A stretch of 64,000 nucleotides of DNA. Origin: Xiphydria camelus. Its lineage: Eukaryota > Arthropoda > Insecta > Hymenoptera > Xiphydriidae. The notes under the pieces are model-generated. The model worked only from the letters and a program-made list of their open reading frames with translations, was not told the origin of the DNA and made no database searches. The position numbers and the translations under genes were made by a program. The DNA lies in the NCBI GenBank assembly GCA_963678675.1, contig OY783199.1, forward strand, positions 21,266,909-21,330,908, written 5' to 3'. Shown here piece after piece: positions 22,601-34,600 of this stretch (positions within the stretch are counted from its first letter, which is position 1; each line of letters begins with the position of its first letter).

Positions 22601-25600
22601 ATTGCTTAAAATTACTATTTTTACGTACGTATATTCCTCTCTAGGTTCGAGTCGCATTTCCCCTTCACATGAAAAAAGCTTTTTCAAATCTTGAAAAAAA
22701 CTTTCATTTCTGGAAGAACGACTTATATAAGTACGCACGGAGAAACTCAAACAATAAATTGTACCGTATTCAGCAGTAAAAAAGATCTACGCAGCGCGCT
22801 TTCAGGGAAATTTATTTCACGGAACTGTAAAATGAGTTTAGTGTAATAGTAAAATTAGTCCTGCAGCTGCCGGCTCAATTGTAGCGCGGCGCCCAGTATT
22901 CTCCTTCCGCGACGGCGACTCATTCTCGCGTTTCGTAGCGCCTCTCACGGCTTTCGGTCGTCATTACATCGGAAATTACTTCGCGCGCACCATTGCCGAC
23001 GAGCGCTGATCCCGAGCCGCGATCTCCCCGTTGCCTTCCTCTCCGCGCGGGGCGCTCGAATCTCCGATAACGCCCGGCCGTTTACCTTCATCGAAGAGCT
23101 GTTACGGCGGGCGGCGCCGCGGCGGCTCGTGGTTACGGATTAACCCGGTACCGCGAGCGTTCTTTTGTACTTCAACGAGAGGCGCTTGATTTATCTCTTT
23201 TTATTCGGGCGACGGATAGCGTGCGATAAGAAAAAAACGCGAGACTCGTAAACGGCGAAATAAACGTCGTTCGGAGCAGTCGAACGCGCGTCGGATCCGT
23301 TTTCGGCGATAAATCGCCGGTGAGGGGTATTTTCGAATAATCGCGTTAACAATTGAAAGGCGTCGCTCCATAATGCGGTGGCTGCCATTGTCAGTAAATC
23401 GTATATTTTCCGAGCTATGTATCTACATAGAAACGCGACCGTTACCGACAATGCGACAGTTATCGTCCAATGGAATGTCACTCTTCGATTGTGTTATAAA
23501 TACGTAGGTCGATTTTCAGCGTCAATTGTAGTTCCACTTCAATGTGACGTAGAGAAATATACGCCACTTGTAAATTTCGACTGGATATCGTTCGATTATG
23601 ACGGATGGAACGACGAAGTACTGTCTCTCGATATTAATTGAATCGCGATGGACTTTAATGGAAACTTATTAATCCCGTCGATTCGACTCGGCACAAGTCG
23701 ATATTCGATATCCCATGCATGTTTGTATTGGTTTAAATACGCGCCGGTGCAGCGGGTTGCATATCGGTTGGTGCACCCCGTCCGCTGTGGTTTCCCGTAA
23801 CTCGGTGGTAATACCGACAGCCAAGATCTGAATCAAATAGATCCATCAGTCTGAGAAGATTAAAGTGATAGACGCTCCGATATATGTAATTTCGATATTC
23901 GTTTGCGTTTTTTCGAATAATCAAGGAAATAAACGTAAGCATCCGACTAGAAATTCAAGTCAGGTTCTCCTCAGGACCAAATCAGACTTGCCCGAATTCA
24001 TGCCCATGCCCTGATATGTTTACTTGATCAGGGCCCGATAAAGTATGTAACGCAATTTCCTTCCCATGATTCGATCACTTTTGTCGGATTCTGATACGAT
24101 ATAAATACGAGTACTAAATCCTGGAATCATTTTAGGTCGGTATCTTGAAGCACGATAATTTACTTTGCCATAAACTGAACAACAATTATTGGGATGGTTG
24201 ATATCCGGGATAATCACTAATATTTAAAAAAAAAAGTATGATGTACAAAATATTTACGTTGGGACAATTTAAACAGCATGCGCAAAATGAATTGTTCGTT
24301 GAAATAGTATGGTGCAGAGTGTAAATTAAAAAATTGCCATAAATCAGCTGGTAATAAACAAACTCAAGATAATTTTTGGCACTACATGCGGTGCACGATA
24401 TAATTTCAGACAAATATCACATGTCAAATGTCAAAATTCTTTCAAATCTCTCAAGTAGAATTTAATCGATTTCAAATATCTCGAAATGAATTTTAGTCAC
24501 AAATAAAAATGCAGCTGACAGCGGCCCGACACCAGGTGGCGCCGCCCACTCTCGGCTCTCGGTAGTCCGACACGAGGGCAGTTCCTATATAAGACCGCAA
24601 TCGTTCAACGCTCTTGGGGGACAGCACAGAGAGCGTCTGAGGTAGGAGTCGGTTTAAAACTGTGGTCTTACTGACGAGTCCCCTCACAGACCGACTCCGG
24701 GACGAAACGCGCTCCGCCGATAATTTCTCCACGAGGATATTGTTGATTAGTGCAAACTACGAATATTTTTCTGCCTGGATCTGGTCTTTCCGTTAATAGG
24801 AATAGTATTAATTGTGTAATTGGTTCAGAGTTTCCCTGATTGATTAATGCTTCTATATTGTCGATGAAGAGACAACTTTTCTGATAGCTATGTGCTTCGG
24901 CGAACACCTGGAAATTGCAGAATTTGAATCAGTGATGCTTTTAAATAAGTCGGGTTGAAAATTTTTCGAATCTGCTAATCGCTCAAAAAGACTATTAAAA
25001 GTTTTGAAGTGAATTAATTAACAAATTTATCATTCTCCATTTGGAGGATACGTAAGTGTCTATCGATAAAATAACGTCTAATCACAGTTTTAAGATGTGA
25101 GGGAATCATGATATGCGGTTTATCCTCAGGGCCATCTCGGATATGCCTTATTCAGGTAAGCCTCTTACCAGGAGGGGGTCTCCCTGATCAGGGACATTTG
25201 AGGTATGCCTTGTTCAGGCAAGTTTGACTGCTTCCTCAGGGCCCGCTCGGGTATACCTTGTTCAGGGGAGCCTGACCTTATCCTGATCAGTCCCTTACGG
25301 GAAATCAGTCACGCCCGGTTAGATTTCTAGTCGGGCAGTGGCATGTAGCTCGGATTGTGGCTGTCGGTATTACCACTGCATTACAGGAAACCGCAGCGGA
25401 CGAGGTGCACCAACCGATATGCAACCCGTTGCGCTGGCGTGTATTAAATCAAACACGTGGTACACGACTGAAAGAATCGGCTGACGCGGCTTCGATTAAT
25501 TATTTCTCAAACTCTCTCGGTATGCGTATCATTTATGATCGTGTTTTTGTGCATTTTCACTGCTTATAAGGTTTTTCCTAATTAATTCACATTTGCATCG

Positions 25601-28600
25601 AGATGCATTCCGAAGCGAGTCGACGAAATCTCAAAATCGCTCACCTCGCTCGATTTTCCGCAAAATTCTCACAATATCGCCGCCTCCCTTCCGACGATCA
25701 CTCGATCGCCTCGATCGCTTCACATCATAAAACTCACTGGAGCTACCTCGAGGTCGTCGTGATCCCTGGGAATTAATAAACAAGGCGATTAACGCGCGTA
25801 TTTGTGAGCAGTAGGAGGAGCGCGACGATTATCGGTGTCCGTATCGAAATTATGGCTCGTATACACGTCGTAATGCCTCTACGATGCGACTCTCTCGCCG
25901 GGGTGGGATGCGTGGCACGCACGCGAGCCTCAAAACGGCCGCGCGTGTGAGTTCCAACTCTTTCCCGCGGGATGAATGCCGCGGATTCCGACGGTGATGC
26001 TTATCCCCTCCGAAAAAACAGTGGCGCGCGTGCCGGAGAGTCGGGAGTCCGTCGTATATATATGAATAAAGAATTTCGCGGTCCGACGGAGGGTGCAATT
26101 AAACGGTCCGCCATCTCGACTCCTTCCGCTTACGCTTCCATGGTCGAGCGGAATTTCATTCCTCTGCGGACCCGGAGGAAATCGCCACGGGCTTCTATCG
26201 TGGGGAAGTCGTAAAGGCATGCATAGCAGGGACTCGAGCGCTGGCGATCGGCAACCCGAGATAACTTTTGTTACGTGGTTATAGAAACAATAAGATTGTA
26301 ATTTATGATAGCCATACATCATGGTTACCTATATTAACCAGAAAAGTAGATCGATGACATTACTGCATGGTAATGCGAACTATATACAACAATTGGCTAG
26401 TACCATATTTATAATTAAACAGATTATGAATGCGGTCAAAATAACTTTTGTTACGTGATTGTAGTAACAATGAGATTGTAGTTTATGATAGCCATTCGTT
26501 ATGGTTAAATTAACCAGAAACGTAGATTAATAGTATTACTGAATGGTAATGTAAACTATATGAACATAATTGGATAGTACCATATTTACAATTAAACAAA
26601 TTATGAATGCAGTCGAAATAACTTTTGTTATGTGGTTATAGTAACAATGAGATTGTAGTTTATGATAGCCATGCATCATTTTTAAATTAATTAGAAAAGC
26701 AGATCGGTAATATTACTGCATGGTCATAATTATTTTAATTGTAAATATGGTACTTGACAATTAAAATGATTATGAATGCGGTCAAAATAACTTTTGTGAT
26801 GTGGTCATAGTAACAATGAGATTGTAGTTTATGATAGCCATGCAGCATGGTTAAATTAACCAGATATGCAGATCGATAACATTACTGCATGGTAATATAA
26901 ACTGTATAAAAATATTGTCAAGTACCATATTTACAATTAAACAGATTGTGAATGCAATCAAAATTATTTTTGTTACGTGGTTATACTATAGTAACATTGA
27001 GATTGTAGTTTATGATAGCCAAGAGCATCATGATTAAATTAACTAGAAAAGTAGATCGATAATATTACTGCATGGTAATGTAAACTACATAAAAAAATGT
27101 TGGGGACATCAATCGACTGTACTGCAGGTTTATATGATTGCAGCTACCGTAATCTCCTGTTACTGTAACCAAAACTTCACTGTTCAGAAGAATTATGGAA
27201 TCATGATTGGTACCAAAATCGACCATGGTTTCTAGTTAAATTATAGTTCTTTTAATCAGATTTTTCTCTCATTGTCAGTGTATGAATCGTGGCGCGGCAA
27301 TACGAGGATCTAGCGCACCCGCATACAGTCGGATCTCTCGTAATGTGTCTCCATTCGTGATTGATTTGAGGTTCCTGTAACTTGCAGGAGGGACGAACCT
27401 CGTGGAGTTCTTTTGGAGTTAACTAAAATTTGAACTAAGAAGCAATTTCTTCGGCCAAGGAATATCTCGGTAAAACTCATCGTTTTTGGGGCGGCAAGTG
27501 AAGCTTTTATAGTGAGAGAACAAAATGGCTTGCTATTTAAATTTGAGCTCTCTTTCCTTCCGCGATGTTTTGCGGGCTCGCGCGAATTTTCTCGCGGGTC
27601 GTTCTCGTCTTATCGACGTCGTTGCCTGCGCGAAATATCCGCGCGTCGATTTCCCTGAAAGCACCGAGCGGGGTAAACGAATGCCGTGAGAGTTTGGTTA
27701 CGAGCACTCTTGCTACGAATGAAAATCGAGCTACTCGTGTGTACACGGAGAAAATGGTTTAGTCATTTTTACAGTGAACCCCAGTAATAGGGCTCCTCGA
27801 GGTGAAATAGGTATTTAATTTTTTAATAGACACAGCATACTTTCTAGGGTTTCTAACAATATAAATCCGTGAACATTCGACACATATAAATGAGATATTG
27901 GTAAATTTTACCGCATAAACTGCTGTTTACACTATTATGAAAAAGTAAAATGTTTCTGTAACAAGTTCGCCGTGGTCTATTACAAACTTCAATGTTTCAT
28001 CCCGAGGAGCCTTATTACTGGGGCAACTGTAAAAATTGATGGATCTTCCCATGATTTTTTACTAATCCTTTATCTCCGTGTAGATCGGTGGTATAGAGTG
28101 CCTATATTTTTGAATTAGGGTAGAGTGAGGCTAAAAGTCCCGGTAGTAAAAAGTGCCATTCGATAAATTTTCATACATAGACCGTTCCGTCTATTTGCAA
28201 TCAGGGTTTGCATCTGTCGCATATGGCAACTATTTCTATGTAACGCAATTATCAAATAGGTAGTAAATTATTTTTTAGGGCTAGCCGAATTATACTTTTT
28301 ACCCTGCGACACGTTTAGCTTCACTCTATCCTAAGAAACAATTTTTCCGCCAAAGAATATCCAATGAAACTCGAGGGTTTTTCAGGGTAGAGATATGCGG
28401 CGCTCGCGAATAACGGGTTGTAATTAAAATTTACGGCTTTCCCCCTCTTTTTTCTACATCGTTTGACAGACTCGCTGGAATTTTTCCGCGGGTCGTTTTC
28501 ATCCACGTCGACGCAGTGTTGCCCGGTTAAATAGCCGCGCGTTAATTTTTCTGAAAGCATCGAGCGAAGTAACTAAATATTCCTGGAACTTGACCGGTAT

Positions 28601-31600
28601 ACGCAAACACTTGCTACGAGTGGAAATTGAACGATTACGTGCTCGTGTATATCTAGTTAGCAGTAGTAGGTACCTGTATACGACGGGCTTCGCACCTATA
28701 CTGGGAAAACCGTTACCATTACTCTTCTTTTCCGTACTCGTACTTTTCATACTCGTTTCTCTACTTCACGGTATATTTATTGTAATCGTAAATGCACAGA
28801 AGATACAGAGAAAGGTGCTACCAGATCTTGCACCTCTTCAAATGAGGATATTACACCTCTCTTCCATTTCTACGCTTTCTGGCACAGCTATAGATATAAT
28901 GCATTGTAGGAAAACTAGTATAGGAAGTACCTAGACAGAGAGAACAGTTTATTTATATTTATAGTTAATAAACGCATACAGAGTGGCTACAGAAACTTGA
29001 TTATATAATTCCCTGACTTTTTCTGATTGTTCCTTTATCATTTAAGATCGAATTCTGTAAGTATTCTCTAATACATTTCTTGATATTAGGAGTTTGGTAA
29101 AATCAAATCAACAAAATTATGAATAATCGTAATATAAAAGCATGAGATTGGAAACAAGTTTATACGCTAAAAGAAAGTAACGTTGATGGTAGAGACTCTA
29201 ATTCTTGTCGATGAAATACACGCGCGTTACTATTGAAGATATTTGATGCGGCAAGCGCAAACGTCAGTATCGCGAAATGTATCAACGCTGAAGTTTCGAG
29301 AAATTCGCTCCTCTTTGTTTATCATTTCCAGCAAAAATTCAAAATTCACTCACATTTTCCTGACTTTTCCCTGACGGATCAAATTCATGTTTGCAGCCAC
29401 CTTTAGTATACTTGAATATGTCGAAATAAACAGATACATACATATATGTATTCATTAACTATTACACTGGTAACTGTTTAGAATGAAATAAACATTTGCT
29501 CGTCCCAACGAAATATTTATTTCACTATATTCATGTGCACGTTTATTAATTACAAATGAATTTTTCTCCCAGTCTATAGACTGAAGAGGAGCGGTTAAAT
29601 TAACTTCATGCGGCGTAATTAGACAAATCCACAAAGAGCTCTCTTCCCGAAATCTAATTCACACTTGCACGATTCCTACAATTGCGTTTCCTCGATCGAC
29701 CCTGTATATAAGTATAACATAATACATGAGCACCTCGTAAGGGCGGACAAGAAACGGAGCTTTACGACGCTGGCCATAACATCAATTAGACGATTACGTC
29801 CAAGACGCACTCCGAGTCGTTGCGTGCCGCGAATCCGGGCGTAGAAACCGCGGGAAAAAGGATTCCCCAAGCGTTGTATCATGAAAGATCGTCGTAATAA
29901 GAGCCGCCGAGAGAAATTCATCTCACGGTTATCTCTGGCCCACTCTCTCCGCCGCTCCGTCTCTCTCCTCGCCTTTATAAATTTGCAACTGGAGGCCGTC
30001 TTTGCGCTCGCGCATTTATTAATACCCTCAAAAGAAACGTGGAATATGGCGAAACGGCCGGCGACAATGCGAGGAGCCAGAGGGAGGGATGCTGGAGCGG
30101 ACGCGCGTGGTTCACTTCGTAAATCACTGGAATTTATTATTAAAAATGTTGGCGAAAATATGTAGGCTTCTGCCGACGGCGTTGCGGCGGACGCGGGGGA
30201 GGAAAAAAATTGTCGAACTATTTCTCCGCGCGACGTCCGTGTGTCGGAATCGCGGGCGAGCGCGCCGCGCTCTCCTGGCGCGTCAGTGAAGAACGGCGCG
30301 GGGTATACGTACACGCGTGTATACGTGCTCGGGGGAGCACGAACGTAAAATAAGTTGGAGAGCCGGCAATATGTAGCCACGAAAACACGAAACCACGGTA
30401 TTTCAAACCTCTCACTCACATTCGCACGGGCCATCCCTCTCCGAGAGAGAGTGGAAGAGAGAGAGGGTGGAGAGGGAGAGGGAGAGAGAGGGGGGAGAGG
30501 AGGGAAACGAGCCTAGCTTCCTCTCCGCCGGGCCGGGAGCCGCGTGTTGCTTAATGAACGACTCCTCGTTGGTCAAACTTTTCAGAATGTTAGAAATTTC
30601 GTACTTTTCCGTCGTGTAATTAATGACCGGCGCGGGTTTAACGCTCGGCGATAGTTCCGCGCCGGGAAGCGCGGCGGGGTCGTAAAAACTTGCCGTGGAT
30701 CGAGTCCGATCGTCGAGCGACTTTTCTCAGAATTCGGTTAATGTATAAAAACATATTCATATCTTTCAGTTCAGTTTGTAATCTGCATGCATATTCAATG
30801 TCACGCTAAAAATAAAATGTCGGAAAAAATAATTATTCGCAAAGTTATAATCTGTGTGAAGTTAGCTCCCGCGCACAACTGAATAAAACATTTTGGAATA
30901 CAAGATCGTTTGCCCTTTGTTTGCCCATGATTGCCCATCACTTTGTTTCGTTTGTCCAACTCACCGTTTAAAAAATATAGGGCGGGGAGCTAACTTCACG
31001 CTAGCCCCCCCCCATAGTGTAATTTCGAAAATTCAAATGCATGATCGTTTGCCCTTTGTCTGCCCATGATTGCCCATCACTTTGTTTCGTTTGTCCAACC
31101 CACTGTTTAGAAGATATAGGGTGGGGAACTATTAGGTGTATAAATTTGCTTCCGCCGCTTTCTTATAGATGGCTTACGAGAGAAACGGCGGCTTAATATC
31201 GATAATAACGTTAATATCGCAGGTAGGCGATCGAAGTTTCTGTGCACATAAAGTGGTACTGGCTGCGACTATACCGTATTTTCGCACCATGTTTTTAAGC
31301 GATTTCGTCGAGAACAAAGAGGATATCATCGAATTATGTGCATTTATTGACCCTGAGTAAGTAAAGAAGCCATCGACTTCTACATATTTCGATGTTACAT
31401 ACGTTAATCACTTATGTCTATCTAGAAGTGTCCTTTTGAAAAAAAAAGAAAAAAACGATTTTGATAAGAATTGTACTTTCAACGTTCCATAATTCCACCT
31501 TTAGTATATTTATTGAATTTGTCATTTGATTATTTGATATAATGCTCGAATTATTAATCGACTTCGCATATATACTGACAAGTTAAATTGATAGAGGAGA

Positions 31601-34600
31601 ACGTAGAGGTTCTCGTGCTGGTGGCGTCATTCTTTTAAATTGACGAAATTATGAAAGCTTGCATCGATTACACGAAAAGACGTAAGCTTTGACTTGTGGC
31701 GAAAAGGACGTGGTCGCCATCTTATCGGCGGAGCGTTTCGTCTCGGAGTCGGCCTGTGGACTCGTCAGTAAGGCTAGGCCGACTCCTGCCTTAAACGCTC
31801 TGTGGTCCTCGGTGAGAGACGGGCAGTTGCGGTCTTATATAACTTGCCCGTTGTTGGACCACTAACGAGAAGCCGAAAGCCGTGGAGTCGACGGGTGGCG
31901 CCACCTGGCGGCGGGGCGCCGTAGCGCGATGAGTCGCCACAGACTAATCCTAAACGAAGACGCTGTCCCCACCCTCTATTTAAATGTAACTTAGAATCTA
32001 GAAGTGTCAGTTTGATATTGTTAATAATTTCATTTCAATTGGGAAGGAAAGCTTAACAGTAAGTACATTTAATTATTGATTACACTCAGTTCCTATATAT
32101 AATAAACAGAAAAGCCATTCCTAGATTGACATAAGGATACAGTGAACCGCAATGTAAAATGCATAACGTGAAGAGTCAGAACTGTCGTATTCATCTGCTT
32201 TTTTCATAAAAAAATATAAATAATAACACTCAACAATATTATTCTCGAGCCATAGTTTGATGAACATGACGTGATAGCATTCTTTGAAATTTTATCGCAT
32301 AAATATCTCTTGAAGAACCCTGGAAAAAAATATTTTCATTTCCTATGCCTATTATACAGATAAAATTATTTTCAGGTAGTTCAAACATGCCGAGCAAAGA
32401 TGAAATATTGTTGGGGATTTTGTTGGTGGCTACGGGTCTGCTTGTTTGTGTCGTCTTTTACATGGGACGACATAATGAGTTTTATTTTTTTCTAAACAGA
32501 TATTTACTTCAACTATGCTTTTTTGCAGTTAACTCAAATAATCTAAATTGTGACTTGTACCACTTTTCCACTGACCCCCTCAAATACTAAAACATAAATT
32601 TGCATCCGAGAATATTCGCCATCTAGCGGGCAACCAGATACTAGCACAGCGATATGCAGGAGACCGACATTTTTCTAAGTCTCGTTCGTCATTAAAAATT
32701 ACGGAAAAGTTCCGTCAGAAAGACGTTGAATTATGACGTCCAAGGAACGTCTGAAACTCTATACTTACTGACCAAAAAATGACGTCTAAGATGTTATGCT
32801 GACGTCAGTGTGCTAACTGGGACCTGATAGAACTACTTTAAATAAGGCTAAAAGTGAAAAATGAAAAAATATGGGGTAAGTGTAATTCTATCCAAATTTT
32901 TCAAATTTACAATAAGAAGAAGTAGGGCGAGAACCGAATTTTGCGAATTGATCGTGAATGCGAGTGGAGCAAAGTCGTAGATCGTCCAGCTATATCCGAC
33001 AGCTATTCTCGTTATAGCCTTCCCGTCTGCGCGATTATAACAGAATTAGATCTGTCGATACCTCATCGGGAAGAGATCCTAATTGTTTGCAGTATTTAAG
33101 GAACAGCCTGTCTTTAACTGTCCGTTCGGATTAAGTATCGGATGTTTTCAAATATCGGCCATTCAATTCTCGTCTTTCCCTCGGAAGATGTAAAGCAATT
33201 ACGGCTTCCGTTCCGATTAATTATAGGGTGTGACAAATTAGACGTAGCTTTAATGGGTGGATGAATTATTGACAGAGTAGACAGTACCTTTGTATCCATT
33301 CAAAGTAAGAAAACTGACGTGATAACGTCTTTTTATATATTTGGGAGATCGGTGCAAACGTAGGAAATTTACGTGGAGGAAAAGGATTAGTACTTTTTAC
33401 ACACAGTCCGTAACAGTATAAACCCGTAAGCACTTGACACATATTAACGGAAGATTAGAAAATTGTACCATATAAGCTGATGTTTATACTATTACGAACT
33501 GTAAAAAGTACACTGACAGAAATAAATGTGGTTTTGACAACTATTTTGGACTCAGCTGCTCAATTTCGGTAATTAGCATCAGTTTTTATAGTTGTAACTA
33601 TTTCAAGTTACCGGAAAAAATTGTGATAACTATATAAAACTGGTGCTGATTACAAAACTGGAATAGTTGAGTCCAAAATAGTTGCCACGACTACTTTTTT
33701 TTCTGAGTGTACGCTGCGGCCTATTAAAAACTTCAATGTTTCATCTCGAGAAGCTCTGTTACTGGGATAACTAAAATTCCTGGGTTTTACCATGATTTTT
33801 TACTAATCCTTTTTTTCCGTATACGATTAAAGATTACGACATCCTTTTCTATCGGTACTGTCGTAATTTCTTTTTAATCCTTTTTCAAATTCGTTTCCAA
33901 ATGAGAAAAGTACCGCGCGTACTGCCATACAAAAATTCCTTCTTTACATATTCACTCGCAATGTCTGCATATTCTATTACATGATTATCGACAGATATTG
34001 TAATCATTAGAATATTTATTTTATTTTTGTTTACTTCATTTAGTCTGCGCAGCAAAATTAGAAATATGTACACTGAGAAAAAAATTTGGTTTTGACTAAC
34101 TTATCGGTTACGGGCCGGGGAACGCAAATGTATTTACTTGAACTAATAATTGGCTAGAACTGACTGCAGCTTTTTTTCATCGAGCAGTTTTTAATCATTA
34201 TAACCAAATTATTTAATTTAAGTAACTAAATCGGCGTTCTCTCGTCCCCATGACCGTCAATTTAGTTAAATTTACTATTATTTTTTCTCTGTGTACCTAT
34301 GTAATTTTGCGAACCCGGTTTGACTCGACGAAGCGAACTAAGAATTTGTCGCGCACCGTTGTTAGCCATTCGAAATGAGACCATGAATGAAATTGAAATA
34401 GCGAGAGCGAGCGAAAAAGAGCCGAAGGAATGACAAAAGAAACTGGCGAAATAATAAAACCAGATACGAAAAATGGAACAACGACGATATGGGTGCAGCG
34501 ATGGGGACCCGGAGCTCGAGTGGCGTTACAAACAAAAAGCGGTGCAATAACTGCACCGCGGAAAGACGGAGCGCAAGATATCCTCGGTCTGCAAACACAA

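Larger units (their letters stand above)
24512..24723 (+). mobile_element. LTR-like repeat with TATA box and hammerhead ribozyme, copy A
   Basis: About 210 bp similar, with substitutions and small gaps, to the inverted copy at 31722-31925. Shared blocks in order: CCAGGTGGCGCC, a diverged GC-rich part, TATATAAGACCGCAA, the ribozyme, then CTCCGCCGATAA. Outside these limits the two loci differ, so the ends are real. The layout (promoter, then a ribozyme near the expected transcript start, no ORF) resembles a retrozyme LTR. I found no second LTR in tandem. Confidence 0.7.
23721..25470. mobile_element. Fold-back element, family 1 copy B (1.75 kb), composite
   Basis: The left arm (GGTTTAAATACGCGCC, GGGTTGCATATCGGTTGG, GTAATACCGACAGCCAAG, CGACTAGAAATT) is matched in reverse by the right arm (AATTTCTAGTCG-like at ~25323, GGCTGTCGGTATTACC, CCAACCGATATGCAACCCG, GGCGTGTATTAAATC). 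Between the arms lie an AAA-ATPase exon fragment, a ribozyme-bearing element and a CAGG-rich minisatellite. It encloses far more DNA than copy A. Confidence 0.65.
31722..31925 (-). mobile_element. LTR-like repeat with TATA box and hammerhead ribozyme, copy B
   Basis: Inverted relative to copy A (24512-24723). On the minus strand the order is GCCAGGTGGCGCC, TATATAAGACCGCAA at ~31827-31841, ribozyme, CTCCGCCGATAA. Copy A has runs of substitutions relative to it, so the two are old siblings rather than a recent duplication. Confidence 0.7.

Noticed and set aside
26261..27095. Tandem repeats as a CRISPR array
   Set aside because: Units are ~177 bp and diverged throughout, with no short repeat-spacer structure, in a eukaryotic genome.
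29676..30434. 252-codon minus-strand frame
   Set aside because: Arg/Ala/Ser-rich without a recognisable motif in a CpG-rich patch; no splice sites or partners.
31690..31721. Retroviral-type primer-binding site (TGGCGACCACG on the minus strand) after ribozyme element B
   Set aside because: It resembles a tRNA-primed site, but copy A lacks it and no internal retrotransposon sequence follows, so I do not claim it.
32345..32590. Possible membrane-protein exon (LLGILLVATGLLVCVVFY)
   Set aside because: There is an acceptor-like site but no convincing donor, homology or partner exon.
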